64,000 bases of DNA from Rodentibacter genomosp. 1 (GTDB lineage: Bacteria; Pseudomonadota; Gammaproteobacteria; Enterobacterales; Pasteurellaceae). Location: positions 1 to 64,000 of the forward strand of contig NZ_MLHN01000001.1 in the NCBI RefSeq assembly GCF_001999285.1. The letters are read 5' to 3'. Every line of letters begins with the position of its first letter. The stretch's first letter is position 1. This document shows, in pieces, positions 1 to 9,674 of this stretch. The notes beneath the pieces are model-generated. The model was given only the letters and a program-made list of their open reading frames with translations, was not told where the DNA came from and searched no databases. The translations under genes were made by a program, and so were the position numbers.

Positions 1-60
1 CAGAAAGGAAAATAATATGCGCCGTCTATGTACGCAGGTCGGCGATTCGGAGAAAAGAAA

Positions 61-1167
61 ATGTCGATCAGAAAAAATAAATTCGGCGTATGGCAAATCG
101 ATTTCACCACGCCAAACGGCGAGCGAATTCGATGCAGTAGTCAAACGACTGAAAAAAAATTAGCCCAACAGCTCCACGATAAGATGAAACACGAGGCTTG
201 GCAGGTTGAAAAGCTCGATAAGAAACCTGAAAAAACCGTAGAACAAGCCTTGATCTTAATGCTCAAAGAAGCTGAACATAAAAAGGATGTGGCAACCAAA
301 ATACGCCACGCACAATATTGGCGTGATGTACTCGGGCATAAGCTCATCAGCTCTTTAACAAGTGATGATATTCAGGCATATTTGCCAACTCACGTAACCC
401 GCACCGGGAAAAAACTCTCTCCTGCCACTCAAAACCGTTACCGCTCATCAATTATGCGTGCGCTCAATCTCGCCAAACAAGCAGGCTGGAGCGACAGCGT
501 CCCTTATATTCAAAAAAATAATGAGGCCAAAAAGCGGGTTCGGTGGCTAACGAAAGATGAGGCTAATCATCTATTAAAAAATCTTAACTTAGATTGGATG
601 CGTGATATATGTAAATTTGCTTTACTCACCGGTGCAAGAATGGGCGAGATTCTCACGCTTACGTGGAATAAAATTGATTTTGAGCGACAGATTGCCATCG
701 TTACAAGTGATATTGCTAAATCAGGTCGTGCAAGATCGCTCCCATTGAGCGAAGAAGCAATAAATTTCTTACAGCAACGCATATTCAAGCGCTGTTCAGA
801 TTATGTTTTTCATAGCGGACAAGGCTTGAAACTTCGAGATATTTCCAGAAATGACTTCAGACGGGCTTTAGAACGAGCCAACATTAAGGATTTTCGATTC
901 CACGATCTCAGGCATACTTGGGCGAGTTGGCACACTCAAGAGGGAACACCCCTGATGGTGCTGAAAGAATTGGGCGGTTGGGAAACAATAGAGATGGTTC
1001 AAAAATACGCACATTTGAATGCCGGTCATCTATTGGATTATGCCAATCACGTCAAACTTACGTCAAACTCGCTTTTAGTTTGTTCAAATCAAGTGGCAAA
1101 AAATGACGAACAGGAGGATATTTCAGGCAAGAAAAAAAGCCGTAAGCTATTGAATTTAAAGGTATAA
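61..1167 (+). CDS. Tyrosine recombinase / integrase of an integrated element
   Basis: Phage-type integrase, about 368 aa, that would cut and rejoin DNA at an attachment site. The N-terminal part (residues 1-50) resembles an arm-binding domain, about 65-165 is a SAM-like core-binding domain, and the C-terminal half is catalytic. Visible catalytic residues are Arg193 in TGARMGE, His281 and Arg284 in HDLRHTW, Trp307 in LGGWE (the His/Trp position) and Tyr316 in KYAHL, so it looks intact. I place the start at 61 rather than 28 because GGAG lies 8 bases before this ATG. The stop is 26 bp from the 3' end of tRNA-Lys, the usual place for an integrase at the edge of a tRNA-targeted prophage, ICE or island. 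The rest of the element would lie left of the window. Family call is sure; element type is unknown. Confidence 0.93.
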   Translation: MSIRKNKFGVWQIDFTTPNGERIRCSSQTTEKKLAQQLHDKMKHEAWQVEKLDKKPEKTVEQALILMLKEAEHKKDVATKIRHAQYWRDVLGHKLISSLTSDDIQAYLPTHVTRTGKKLSPATQNRYRSSIMRALNLAKQAGWSDSVPYIQKNNEAKKRVRWLTKDEANHLLKNLNLDWMRDICKFALLTGARMGEILTLTWNKIDFERQIAIVTSDIAKSGRARSLPLSEEAINFLQQRIFKRCSDYVFHSGQGLKLRDISRNDFRRALERANIKDFRFHDLRHTWASWHTQEGTPLMVLKELGGWETIEMVQKYAHLNAGHLLDYANHVKLTSNSLLVCSNQVAKNDEQEDISGKKKSRKLLNLKV

Positions 1168-1193
1168 CTTACAGCTATTAGAAATTCGATATT

Positions 1194-1269
1194 TGGTGGG
1201 TCGTGAAGGATTCGAACCTTCGACCAACGGATTAAAAGTCCGCTGCTCTACCGACTGAGCTAACGACCC
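1194..1269 (-). tRNA. tRNA-Lys (anticodon UUU)
   Basis: On the minus strand this folds as a normal cloverleaf: 7-bp acceptor stem starting GGGTCGT, loop CTTTTAA with anticodon TTT, T-arm GGTTCGAATCC, and encoded CCA at 1194-1196. It is the last gene of a Gly-Leu-Lys tRNA operon. Its 3' end faces the integrase, so the 3' half is the probable attachment site of the element on the left and has been kept intact by that insertion. Confidence 0.97.
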
Positions 1270-1318
1270 AAATATAGGATTTTGAAAGAGTTTTTTACAA
1301 AATTGAGATTTTGTAAAA

Positions 1319-1405
1319 TGGTGCCCGAAGCCAGACTTGAACTGGCACGCCTCGAAAGGCGAGGGATTTTAAATCCCTTGTGTCTACCGATTCCACCACT
1401 CGGGC
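1319..1405 (-). tRNA. tRNA-Leu (anticodon UAA)
   Basis: 87-nt minus-strand tRNA with a long variable arm, as expected for leucine. The anticodon loop TTTAAAA gives TAA, the acceptor stem begins GCCCGAG, and CCA is encoded at 1319-1321. It lies between tRNA-Gly and tRNA-Lys and is probably transcribed with both. Confidence 0.97.
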
Positions 1406-1409
1406 AAAT

Positions 1410-1485
<76 letters not shown>

Positions 1486-1511
1486 ATCGCTATTGCTAAA
1501 CAGCGAGGCGT

Positions 1512-1539
1512 ATTCTACTGATTTATGACATGCTGTCAA
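1512..1539 (-). promoter_or_regulatory. Promoter of the Gly-Leu-Lys tRNA operon
   Basis: On the minus strand a perfect TTGACA (1534-1539) is followed after 16 bases by TAGAAT (1512-1517) and then a GC-rich discriminator ACGCCTCGC. Such discriminators are typical of stringently controlled stable-RNA promoters. The same ACGCC(T/C)CGC string follows the -10 of the second tRNA operon near 33756. Confidence 0.8.
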
Positions 1540-1585
1540 ATAAAAATAGTAAAAAATAAATTGATTGCTTAAAAATAACTCAAAA

Positions 1586-1615
1586 AAAAGTGCGGTTGGT
1601 ATTAACCGCACTTTT
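1586..1615 (-). terminator. hflC terminator built from an inverted uptake-signal pair
   Basis: AAAAGTGCGGTT and AACCGCACTTTT face each other across a 6-base loop, giving a 12-bp stem with flanking A and T runs. It lies directly after the hflC stop codon. It can act as an intrinsic terminator and contains two DNA uptake signals. Confidence 0.85.
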
Positions 1616-1627
1616 ATATGATTTTGG

Positions 1628-2515
1628 CTATTTATTTGGTGCTTGCATAAAGCGAAAGAAATCACTATCAGGTTTTAAAAGCATCATATTTTCCGAATTG
1701 GAAAAACTTGCTTCATAAGCTTTTAGACTGCGGACAAAACTGAAGAATTGTGGATTTTGTGAGAATGCCTCAGAATAAAGTTTTGCTGCGCTAGCATCAC
1801 CTGAACCCCGCAATTCTTGCGCAGTTTTATTTGCATTTGCGAGGATTAAGGTGACTTTACGATCAACATCGGCTTGAATAAACGCAGCCTTTTCCTTACC
1901 TTGTGAACGATGTTCACGAGCCACAGCATCACGCTCTGCACGCATACGTTGATAAATTGAAGATGAAACTTCATCCGGTAGGTTAATTTGTTTTACACGG
2001 ACATCAATGACTTCAATACCTAGCTCTGCAGTGCTGTCTTGACCTGAATTTAAGGCTTTTTTGGCACCTTCCATGAGCTCACCACGAGTACCGGAAACAA
2101 TGTCTTTAATTGTTCTCGTACCAATTTCGGAACGTAAACGGTCATTGACTTTGCGGCTTAATAAACTTGCAGCTTGGTTGTAATCACCACCACCGGTTGA
2201 AGTATAGAAACGACCAAAATCGCTAATTTTCCATTTTACATAGGAATCTACCAATAAGTCTTTTTTCTCAACGGTGACAAAACGTGTTGCTGAACCATCT
2301 AAAGTGCGAATGCGTGCATCAAGTAGTTTAATACTATCAATAAGGGGGATTTTAAAATGTAACCCAGGCTCATATACCACCACCTTATTATCGGCATCAC
2401 GCTGAACTTTGTTAAAACGCAACATAATCCCTCTAGTGCCTTCAGTAACGACAACAATACTTGAGTAAATTACCGCCACGATGACGAAAATAACGGGTAA
2501 TAAAAGTTTACGCAT
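1628..2515 (-). CDS. hflC: HflC, membrane protease modulator (SPFH/band 7)
   Basis: HflC forms with HflK the membrane-anchored periplasmic cage that surrounds the FtsH protease and limits its access to membrane substrates. The 295-aa product has one N-terminal transmembrane segment (residues about 4-22), then a band 7 domain with the family signature region around residues 25-200 and an Ala/Arg/Glu-rich coiled-coil region (AERDAVAREHRSQGKEKAA). The start ATG overlaps the hflK stop by one base (TAATG), so translation is probably coupled. Length and order hflK-hflC match the family. An uptake-signal terminator follows at once. Confidence 0.96.
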   Translation of the reverse strand: MRKLLLPVIFVIVAVIYSSIVVVTEGTRGIMLRFNKVQRDADNKVVVYEPGLHFKIPLIDSIKLLDARIRTLDGSATRFVTVEKKDLLVDSYVKWKISDFGRFYTSTGGGDYNQAASLLSRKVNDRLRSEIGTRTIKDIVSGTRGELMEGAKKALNSGQDSTAELGIEVIDVRVKQINLPDEVSSSIYQRMRAERDAVAREHRSQGKEKAAFIQADVDRKVTLILANANKTAQELRGSGDASAAKLYSEAFSQNPQFFSFVRSLKAYEASFSNSENMMLLKPDSDFFRFMQAPNK

Positions 2516-3738
2516 TAGTTAAATCTCCCTTGGCGAACAGGTTCGGATTTGCTTGGTTGAGCACTATTTGATTGATTTTCAGATGAGATTAAATTCGGTG
2601 TAGGATTAACCACATTTTGCCCTTTCTGTACTACTTTTTTAGCCATAATCTGTTCAAGTGGTAGCACGGTTAAATTGTTACTGTTATTGCCATCTAACAT
2701 CACTTTCGGCGTATTTGCCATTACTTTTTCCATTGTTTGAATGTATAAACGTTCACGCAATAGATCCGGTGCGGCTTTAAATTCCGGTAATAAACGTTGG
2801 AAACGTTCTACTTCCCCCTGTGCATCTAATACAATTCGATCTTTATAAGCAGTTGCTTCCTCTACGATTCGCTGCGCATCACCACGTGCAATCGGTTCCT
2901 TCTCACGCGCATAGGCTTCTGCCTCACGAATAAAGCGTTGTTCATCTTCTTGTGCTTTAATAGCATCATCAAAGGCATCTTTGACTTCTTCCGGAGGACG
3001 TGCGGATTGGAAGTTTACATCAATTACTTCAAGACCCATATCGTAAGGTTTGATAATATCATTCAAAGCTTTCCAAGTATTTTCACGTACCACAGCGCGA
3101 CCGGTTGTGAGAATATCATCCATTGTCATATGCCCGACGACGTAACGTAAAGCACTATCCGTTGCTTGATTTAAACTATCGTCAGCGTTGGTTACGTTAA
3201 AACGATATTTTGCCGGATCTTGCACACGATACTGCACGGTCATTTCGACTTTTACCATGTTTTCATCTTGGGTAAGCATTGAACCTTGGGTTTTCAGCTC
3301 TTTTACCTGTTCTACATTGACCGGTAGCACTTTATCTACAAAAGTAGGTTTCCAATTTAAGCCCGGTTGAACAATGGAATGTAGTTCTCCAAAACGTAAT
3401 ACCACACCACGTTCAGCTTCTTTGATGGTATAGAAACCACTTGCGCCCCAAATAATAGCGCCTAATACGGCTACAACAGGTAAGGTTTTACCAAAATTTA
3501 ATGGGAGAGATGGGGGCGAATTAGAACCGCCATGATTTTGACCGCGCTTTTTGCCGTTGCCCCCACCTAATTTTTTTAATAGATTATTAAAAATCTCTTC
3601 AATATCTGGCGGTGATTGTTCTTGATTACCGCGATTTTGATTTGAATCCCATCCGTTATTTGATGAGTTTTCGGGCTTTTGCTCATTGCGTTGCCCCGGC
3701 TTGCCCCAAGGATCTTGGCTTGAACCATTCTGCGACAT
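2515..3738 (-). CDS. hflK: HflK, membrane protease modulator (SPFH/band 7)
   Basis: Partner of HflC in the FtsH-regulating complex. About 407 aa: a cytoplasmic N-terminal tail rich in Gly, Asn and Gln (residues 1-75), a transmembrane segment near 80-98 (LPVVAVLGAIIWGASGFY), a band 7 domain, and a coiled-coil stretch with QDEEQRFIREAEAYAREKE. The longer reading frame begins at 3750, but I choose the ATG at 3738 because GGAG lies 6 bases before it, inside the longer frame. The Ser/Gln-rich C-terminus is usual. The hfq/hflX genes that precede hflK in enterobacteria are absent here; a phosphopantetheinyl transferase gene lies upstream instead. Confidence 0.95.
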   Translation of the reverse strand: MSQNGSSQDPWGKPGQRNEQKPENSSNNGWDSNQNRGNQEQSPPDIEEIFNNLLKKLGGGNGKKRGQNHGGSNSPPSLPLNFGKTLPVVAVLGAIIWGASGFYTIKEAERGVVLRFGELHSIVQPGLNWKPTFVDKVLPVNVEQVKELKTQGSMLTQDENMVKVEMTVQYRVQDPAKYRFNVTNADDSLNQATDSALRYVVGHMTMDDILTTGRAVVRENTWKALNDIIKPYDMGLEVIDVNFQSARPPEEVKDAFDDAIKAQEDEQRFIREAEAYAREKEPIARGDAQRIVEEATAYKDRIVLDAQGEVERFQRLLPEFKAAPDLLRERLYIQTMEKVMANTPKVMLDGNNSNNLTVLPLEQIMAKKVVQKGQNVVNPTPNLISSENQSNSAQPSKSEPVRQGRFN

Positions 3739-3857
3739 GTCGTTCTCCATTTGTCAAAAAATTGTTACGAGTTTATCGGAATAATGGGGATACGTCTATT
3801 AAAATACAAGAGATTCCCACAATAAAAATCCTTGAATATTCTCCAGGATTTCTAGCT

Positions 3858-4568
3858 TTAGTTAACGTCATAATACATAAGTGGGAGATGTTTTTGAGGA
3901 ACCAAAGTATTCCCTTCCCAATGGAAAAAGTGCGGTTGATTTTGACGTTGATTGACAAATGCCGCTAAATAAAAGGGGAGTTCACCTGTAAAAAAGATCC
4001 TACCTTGAGGGCAATGCTCAGAAAAGATTTTTTGCGCATGGGGAAAATGATGGACTTCCGATAATTTTGCAATTCCAACGCCTTGTGATTTCAATATCGC
4101 TTCACGTAGGCACCAACAACGATAAAATGCCAGCTTGGAACAAGATTGTTGCTCAAACCACGCCAATTCATCTTGAGATGCAAAATGTTTCATTAGGGCA
4201 AGAAAATCACGTGGTCTGGGACATTCAATGTCAATGCCGACCGTACTTTGTTCTCTCTGGTTAATATCTAATACCACGGTCACCCAATCAGCTGAATGGC
4301 TAATATTAAAATCAATAGTTTCATTGGGGAAATAAGGACGCCCACTTTTGGTGCGTTCAATGTTTCCTAAAAGTGAGGTATTTTTCCCCGTTATTCTTAA
4401 TAATTTCCATAATAGGAAGTGAGCTAATCTCCGACACTGATGGCGTTGTTGAACACGGTGATATTGATGGTTAGGTGTGATAATTAATTTTTCAGGAACC
4501 AGTTCATTTGGTATTTCGTGGAATGGGAAAGGTTGCTGAATATTGGCGTAAGCGATAATCGTTGTCAT
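3858..4568 (-). CDS. Sfp-type 4'-phosphopantetheinyl transferase
   Basis: Transfers the phosphopantetheine arm of CoA to a serine of a carrier protein. The 236-aa length and motifs fit the Sfp/AcpT superfamily: FNISHSADW (residues 87-95), the Mg-binding GIDIE (111-115), and WCLREAILK (152-160), which is the W-x-x-K/R-E-A-x-x-K motif with Arg in place of the usual first Lys. No carrier-protein or synthase gene is nearby, so the target is unknown; it may serve as a second ACP-modifying enzyme beside AcpS. It is followed by hflK on the same strand but 119 bp away, and its start is 12 bases after the thrC terminator. Confidence 0.88.
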   Translation of the reverse strand: MTTIIAYANIQQPFPFHEIPNELVPEKLIITPNHQYHRVQQRHQCRRLAHFLLWKLLRITGKNTSLLGNIERTKSGRPYFPNETIDFNISHSADWVTVVLDINQREQSTVGIDIECPRPRDFLALMKHFASQDELAWFEQQSCSKLAFYRCWCLREAILKSQGVGIAKLSEVHHFPHAQKIFSEHCPQGRIFFTGELPFYLAAFVNQRQNQPHFFHWEGNTLVPQKHLPLMYYDVN

Positions 4569-4580
4569 AAGAAAGTGTGA

Positions 4581-4610
4581 AAAAGTGCGGTCAAAATTAA
4601 CCGCACTTTT
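4581..4610 (-). terminator. thrC terminator (inverted uptake signals)
   Basis: AAAAGTGCGGT and ACCGCACTTTT form an 11-bp stem with an 8-base loop and flanking A/T runs just after the thrC stop. It closes the thrLABC operon before the phosphopantetheinyl transferase gene. Confidence 0.85.
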
Positions 4611-4612
4611 TG

Positions 4613-5887
4613 TTATTTCAACAAATATGCACGTAATTGTGCAAAATCATTGTCCATTTCATCAGAAAGCAGTGTGAGCTTATTGTGTTTATCTAATGTT
4701 TCAGGCAAGGGTAATTCAAGGTTGAGAATCCGCTCAACAGATTCTTTAAATTTTGCCGGGTGTGCAGTACAAAGGAAAATACCGGTCTCGCCCGCATTAA
4801 GCTGATCTTTTAGCACTTGGTAAGCGATAGCACCATGGGGTTCGCAAACATATCCTATCTTGTGCATCGCTTTGAGGGTTTCTTCTGTTTGTGTATCAGT
4901 GAGCATACCCGCACCTAATTCTGCTAAATTCCAGCCATTACGTTTAAATAATTCTTCTACGCGTGGCCAGTTATTTGGACGACTGACATCCATCGCATTA
5001 GAAAGTGTGGCAACGGTGGCTTTCGGTGCCCATTCACCAGATTGTAAATACCGTGGTACGGTATCATTCGCGTTGGTTGAAGCGATAAAACGCTTAATTG
5101 GTAAACCTAAGGTTTTTGCAATTAATCCCGCGGTTAAATTACCAAAATTCCCACTTGGTACAGAAATAACCACATTATCACGTTTTTCTTTTGGTAATTG
5201 GGCGACAGCCTCAAAATAATAGCAAATTTGCGCTAATAAACGGCTAATATTAATGGAGTTGGCAGAGTTTAAGCCGATCGCTTCACGCAACGTTGCATCG
5301 TCAAAGGCTTGTTTTACCAGCGCTTGACAGGCATCAAAATCACCATTAATGGCAACGGTGCGGATATTTCCCCCTAGTGTGCAGAACAATTTTTCTTGTA
5401 ACGGGCTGATTTTACCTTTTGGATATAGAATCACGACATTGATATTTTCCAAACCATAAAATGCGTGCGCCACCGCTGCACCGGTATCACCGGATGTTGC
5501 TGTTAGAATTGTAATTTTTCCGTCTCCACGCACAGCCGCGAGTGCTTGTGCCATAAAACGACCGCCAAAGTCTTTAAATGCCAATGTTGGTCCGTGGAAA
5601 AGTTCAAGGGCATAAATATCTTCTTCAACTTTTTCTAAAGGCGCTTGGAAAGTAAAGGCATTTTTCACCATCACATTGAGCGTTTCAGAGGGGATTTCAT
5701 CGCCAATGATGGCAGAGAGAATTTTTTGACTACGTTCCACAAGTGGGAGATTGAGTAGTTCGTTAATATGAGAAAGTTGGGGAATGATTTGTGGAAAAAA
5801 TAAGCCTTGCTCTTTTCCTAGCCCTTGGCGGACAGCTTGGGCGAAATTCACCTGTTGTTCTGGATGTTTGATGTTATAAAGGTTCAT
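4613..5887 (-). CDS. thrC: Threonine synthase
   Basis: PLP enzyme that converts O-phosphohomoserine to threonine, the last step of the pathway. 424 aa, as expected for the proteobacterial class. The PLP lysine lies in HGPTLAFKDFGGRF near residue 106, and the phosphate-binding stretch TATSGDTGAAVAHAF follows near 130-145; SVPSGNFGNLTAG is near 243-255. It is the last gene of thrA-thrB-thrC, 67 bp after thrB, and should be controlled by the thr attenuator upstream of thrA. Confidence 0.97.
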   Translation of the reverse strand: MNLYNIKHPEQQVNFAQAVRQGLGKEQGLFFPQIIPQLSHINELLNLPLVERSQKILSAIIGDEIPSETLNVMVKNAFTFQAPLEKVEEDIYALELFHGPTLAFKDFGGRFMAQALAAVRGDGKITILTATSGDTGAAVAHAFYGLENINVVILYPKGKISPLQEKLFCTLGGNIRTVAINGDFDACQALVKQAFDDATLREAIGLNSANSINISRLLAQICYYFEAVAQLPKEKRDNVVISVPSGNFGNLTAGLIAKTLGLPIKRFIASTNANDTVPRYLQSGEWAPKATVATLSNAMDVSRPNNWPRVEELFKRNGWNLAELGAGMLTDTQTEETLKAMHKIGYVCEPHGAIAYQVLKDQLNAGETGIFLCTAHPAKFKESVERILNLELPLPETLDKHNKLTLLSDEMDNDFAQLRAYLLK

Positions 5888-5954
5888 TCTTGATCCTATG
5901 TTAATATTTTAATCTCTTAATTTTAATGATATTGCTTGTTTAACGAGATGCGCA

Positions 5955-6899
5955 TTAGCCAAGTACTCGTGCACCCTCATTATCCACCTTGCAAATATGC
6001 ACAAAACCTTCGTTATTTTGCAAGTAATGATTTTCAAGATAAGTCGCAAGTTTAGTGGCCGTTTGTAAATCTGAGGCAATGGAAAAAATCGTTGGACCTG
6101 AGCCTGAAATGCCGGTAGAAAGCGCGCCTAAATCACGGGTTGCCTGTTTCACTTCTGAAAAATTCGGTAATAATGACTCACGATACGGCTCTGCAATGAC
6201 GTCTTTCATCATCATTGAGGCTAAATTTTCTTGGCGGGTGTGACAAGCATGAACAAAACCACCCAAGTGACGACCGTGGGTGATCACATCCTGTCTTGTG
6301 TAGCTTTTCGGTAAAATCGCCCTAGCCTCAGCGGTAGAAACTTCAATGCCCGGATAAGCTAAAACCCAATACCAATTATCAAAGAATGGTAGTTTTTGAC
6401 AAATATTACCAAGGGACTGTACCATAAATTGTACCCCACCAAGATAACAAGGTGCGACATTATCGTAGTGAATAGACCCTGAGATTCTACCCTCTAATTC
6501 CCCCATCATTTCGAGTAATTCCATTTTTGAGAATGGTTCATTATGGAATTGATTTAGTGCCACTAATGCAGCCACAATCGAGCAAGCACTTGAACCTAAG
6601 CCGGAACCAATGGGCATATTTTTTTCAAGGGTTAATCGAAGTGGTTTGATATGACCACCGCGTAATTTTAATTGTTCACTGAATAATACATAGGCTTGAT
6701 AGACGATATTTTTTTGTGGTTCTTTTGGTAATTTACGGACAAAATAGCCCGCACTTTCTAGTTCAAAACCACTTGTGATTGATTCAATTTGAATCACATC
6801 GCCTAATAATGAACCGTCAATGGGGGAGATTGCCGCCCCCAATGTATCGAAGCCCACGCTGATGTTTGCACTTGATGCCGGTGCATAAATTCGTAACAT
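5955..6899 (-). CDS. thrB: Homoserine kinase
   Basis: GHMP-family kinase that phosphorylates homoserine with ATP. 314 aa. The ATP-binding motif [21 protein letters not shown]-type loop is near residues 90-110, the N-terminal [16 protein letters not shown] is the substrate-side GHMP motif 1, and [14 protein letters not shown] near 258-271 is motif 3. It starts 12 bases after the thrA stop and is clearly in the thr operon. Confidence 0.97.
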   Translation of the reverse strand: MLRIYAPASSANISVGFDTLGAAISPIDGSLLGDVIQIESITSGFELESAGYFVRKLPKEPQKNIVYQAYVLFSEQLKLRGGHIKPLRLTLEKNMPIGSGLGSSACSIVAALVALNQFHNEPFSKMELLEMMGELEGRISGSIHYDNVAPCYLGGVQFMVQSLGNICQKLPFFDNWYWVLAYPGIEVSTAEARAILPKSYTRQDVITHGRHLGGFVHACHTRQENLASMMMKDVIAEPYRESLLPNFSEVKQATRDLGALSTGISGSGPTIFSIASDLQTATKLATYLENHYLQNNEGFVHICKVDNEGARVLG

Positions 6900-6911
6900 C
6901 GGAAGTCCTCA

Positions 6912-9359
6912 TTAATGTTGTAATGTTCTTAAAATATCAGCGAAGATGCCAGCAGCCGTGACTGCATTACCTGCACCATAACCACGTAATAATAATGGAA
7001 TAGGCTGATAATAGCGAGTGTAGAAAGCGAGGGCGTTTTCTCCGTCTTTTACTTTGTAAAGTGGGTTATTTTGATCAACGGCAACAATCGAAACTTTGCA
7101 TTTCCCCTCAATAATTTGTCCGACATAACGTAATACTTTTCCTTCGGCCTTGGCTGCTTCTACCCGTGCTTTGAAGTCATCATCAAGCTGTGGCAACATC
7201 GCCATAAACTCATCGGCTGATTTACCTTCAGAGAAACCTTGTGGTAATACCCCCTCCACTTCGACATTAGAAAGCTCTAATTCTAGGCCTGCTTCACGTG
7301 CGAGAATTAAGAGTTTACGTGCCACATCTTGACCTGATAGGTCATCTCGGGGATCCGGTTCGGTAAATCCTTTTTCACGAGCAAGTGCGGTCACTTCTGA
7401 GAGAGAAAAGCCTTCTTCCAATTTACCAAAAATAAAGGATAGCGAGCCGGATAAAATGCCTTCAAAACGTTCTAGCTCATCACCGGCCGCAAGGAGATTT
7501 TGCAAGTTTTCAATCACGGGTAAGCCTGCACCGACATTGGTCTCATATAAAAACTTATGCTGACTTGCCTGCGCATTTTGGCGTAACTCATGATAATAGG
7601 ACAGATCGCGTGTGTTGGCTTTTTTATTTGGTGTGACGACATGAAACCCCTCTTTTAATGCTCGAGCATAAAGACCAGCGACAGATTCAGCCGAGGTGCA
7701 ATCAACGAATACCGGATTAACCACATGATGTAATTTAATGAACGAAAGTAAGACATCAAAATCAGAAGGCTGGGTTGCATTTTCAAGATCGGTTTTCCAA
7801 TTTTCTAAATCTAAGCCATTTTCATTGAGGAGCATTTTGTTGGAGTTTGCAATGGCACAGACGCGAATTTCCACCTCTTTCTTCGCCAAATACTCCTTTT
7901 GGCGCTTTACCTGCTCAATTAATTCACCACCGACACCACCGACGCCCACAAGAAACATATCTACGACCTTTTTATTGTTAAAAAGGGCTTGATGTGTGGC
8001 TTTCACCGCTTCAATTGCTTTATTTTGTGGCACAACAGCAGAGATAGAACGTTCGCTAGAACCCTGTGCGATTGCCACAATGCTGATATTCGCCTGTGCT
8101 AATGCGGAGAAGAAACGGGCGGCAATACCTTTCGCTTGTTTCATTCCATCGCCTACTACTGAGATAATGGATAAATCTTTAATCACCTCAATCGGCTCTA
8201 ATTGATTTGCATTAAGTTCGTTCGAAAATTCAGTTTCAAGCACAACTTTAGCGGTTTCTGAAGATTTCACCGGAACACAGAAACTGATACTGTATTCGGA
8301 TGAGGACTGAGTAATTAAAATCACTGAAATACCAGCGCTCGACATTGCTGAAAATACACGGGCTGCCATTCCTACCATACCTTGCATACCAGGGCCTGAA
8401 ATATTGAACATTGCCACATTATCTAAATTGGTAATGCCTTTTACTTGTAAACCTTCGGATTTTACATTGCCATCAATAATCGATCCCGGTGCGGAGGGAT
8501 TACCGGTATTTTTAATCACACAAGGAATATTTTGTGGTAATAATGGACCGATAGTACGAGGATGAATCACTTTTGCCCCGAAATAGGAAAGTTCCATTGC
8601 TTCACGATAAGAAAGGGTAGGTAATAATCTCGCATCCGGTACTAAACGGGGATCACAAGTGTAAACCCCGTCCACATCTGTCCAAATTTCACATACACGG
8701 GCATTTAAACAAGCGGCCAGACAAGCCGCAGAATAATCCGAACCGTTGCGACCTAATAGTACGAGTTCCCCTTTTTCATTGCCGGCAGTGAAACCTGCCA
8801 TTAATACCACTTTATCTTTTGCAATATTTTCAGCACTGACTCGTTTGGTGGATTCGGCAATTTCAACGGAGGATTCTAAATATCCTCCCGTTGCTAATAA
8901 TTGTTTTACCGGATCAACAATATGGACGTGATAACCACGGGCTTCAAACCAAGCTTTCATCATTGCGATGGAAAGCTTTTCACCACGACAATCAATCGTT
9001 GCTTTCACCGAATCTTCAACTTTACCTGCTTGACGTATTTCTTCCAATAGCCCTTTAATTTGAGAAAACTCCGCATCAATGAGTGCTTTTGTACCATTTA
9101 AGTCAAACTGATTATTTTCTGCATGTAACCCATTAATAATGTTGTAGAAAATATCAAGAGCTTCGTTGAAATGAGTATCGGTGGGTTGGTTTAGTGCAGC
9201 TTTTTCTGAGAGGGCAACAAGGTGATTGGTAATTTTTGCCGGTGCGGACAAGACGCCTGCGGCTTGCTCTTCTAAGTGAGCCTGTTCAATCAGTTTTGCT
9301 GCCTGAGAAAAACGTTCGGGATTTGCAAGCGAAGTGCCACCAAATTTGAGTACGCGCAT
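6912..9359 (-). CDS. thrA: Bifunctional aspartokinase I / homoserine dehydrogenase I
   Basis: Catalyses the first and third steps from aspartate to threonine. About 815 aa. The N-terminal aspartokinase shows KFGGTS near residue 5 and [10 protein letters not shown] near 205. Paired ACT-type regulatory segments lie near 310-455 (the [13 protein letters not shown] and [10 protein letters not shown] repeats), which in this family bind threonine. The homoserine dehydrogenase begins at the Rossmann motif [14 protein letters not shown] near 463-476. I choose the ATG at 9359 over 9365 because GGAG is 7 bases before it and too close to the other. It is the first structural gene after the leader peptide and attenuator. 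Confidence 0.97.
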   Translation of the reverse strand: MRVLKFGGTSLANPERFSQAAKLIEQAHLEEQAAGVLSAPAKITNHLVALSEKAALNQPTDTHFNEALDIFYNIINGLHAENNQFDLNGTKALIDAEFSQIKGLLEEIRQAGKVEDSVKATIDCRGEKLSIAMMKAWFEARGYHVHIVDPVKQLLATGGYLESSVEIAESTKRVSAENIAKDKVVLMAGFTAGNEKGELVLLGRNGSDYSAACLAACLNARVCEIWTDVDGVYTCDPRLVPDARLLPTLSYREAMELSYFGAKVIHPRTIGPLLPQNIPCVIKNTGNPSAPGSIIDGNVKSEGLQVKGITNLDNVAMFNISGPGMQGMVGMAARVFSAMSSAGISVILITQSSSEYSISFCVPVKSSETAKVVLETEFSNELNANQLEPIEVIKDLSIISVVGDGMKQAKGIAARFFSALAQANISIVAIAQGSSERSISAVVPQNKAIEAVKATHQALFNNKKVVDMFLVGVGGVGGELIEQVKRQKEYLAKKEVEIRVCAIANSNKMLLNENGLDLENWKTDLENATQPSDFDVLLSFIKLHHVVNPVFVDCTSAESVAGLYARALKEGFHVVTPNKKANTRDLSYYHELRQNAQASQHKFLYETNVGAGLPVIENLQNLLAAGDELERFEGILSGSLSFIFGKLEEGFSLSEVTALAREKGFTEPDPRDDLSGQDVARKLLILAREAGLELELSNVEVEGVLPQGFSEGKSADEFMAMLPQLDDDFKARVEAAKAEGKVLRYVGQIIEGKCKVSIVAVDQNNPLYKVKDGENALAFYTRYYQPIPLLLRGYGAGNAVTAAGIFADILRTLQH

Positions 9360-9397
9360 ATTCATTCTCCTAAAGATGTTGTATTTTTAAAATTTAT

Positions 9398-9431
9398 AAA
9401 AAAACCCGCATTCGGTTGAATCGCGGGTTTT
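9398..9431 (-). terminator. thr operon attenuator hairpin
   Basis: On the minus strand AACCCGCGATTC, loop AACC and GAATGCGGGTT form a long stem followed by a run of T. It lies between the leader peptide stop and thrA. Its position after a Thr/Ile-rich leader is the layout of classic thr attenuation. Confidence 0.9.
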
Positions 9432-9452
9432 CGGTATCCTGTTTTCTATGTA

Positions 9453-9530
9453 CTAACAACCCGCACCATTAAGCATCGTAATAGTCATCATAATAATGGT
9501 AATGGTGTTAAAAGTGCGGTTATTTTTCAT
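9453..9530 (-). CDS. thrL: thr operon leader peptide
   Basis: 25-residue minus-strand ORF starting MKNNRTFNTITIIMMTITML and ending NGAGC. It holds five Thr and four Ile codons clustered in residues 6-18, the two amino acids whose charged tRNAs control the thr operon. An attenuator hairpin starts 22 bp after its stop. The function follows from the E. coli paradigm: ribosome stalling at Thr/Ile codons would prevent the terminator from forming. Codons 4-7 overlap a complete uptake signal (ACCGCACTT), so the Arg-Thr-Phe stretch is partly dictated by that repeat. Confidence 0.9.
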   Translation of the reverse strand: MKNNRTFNTITIIMMTITMLNGAGC

Positions 9531-9562
9531 GGTGTTTTTATTTTTCAAAACGAGTGCGTTAA

Positions 9563-9591
9563 GAAATACTGAAATTTATGTAACTTGTCAA
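9563..9591 (-). promoter_or_regulatory. Putative thr operon promoter
   Basis: On the minus strand TTGACA (9586-9591) is followed after 17 bases by TATTTC (9563-9568), about 33 bp before the leader peptide ATG. The -35 is perfect and the -10 weak. Confidence 0.6.
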
Positions 9592-9674
9592 ACAGAAAAT
9601 GATGATTCTCTAGAAATTTTCTCGTCTGACTAAATTTCGTGTAAACTAACCGCACTTTGAATAAGGAGAATTTG

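Noticed and set aside
17-163. Small ORF of about 48 codons overlapping the integrase start, with AAAGGA before its ATG
   Set aside because: It lies mostly inside the integrase gene in another frame, has no recognisable helix-turn-helix or excisionase pattern, and the window begins too close to judge it.
3612-3968. 118-codon plus-strand ORF across the hflK 5' end
   Set aside because: Antisense to hflK and to the 3' end of the phosphopantetheinyl transferase gene, with no family pattern.
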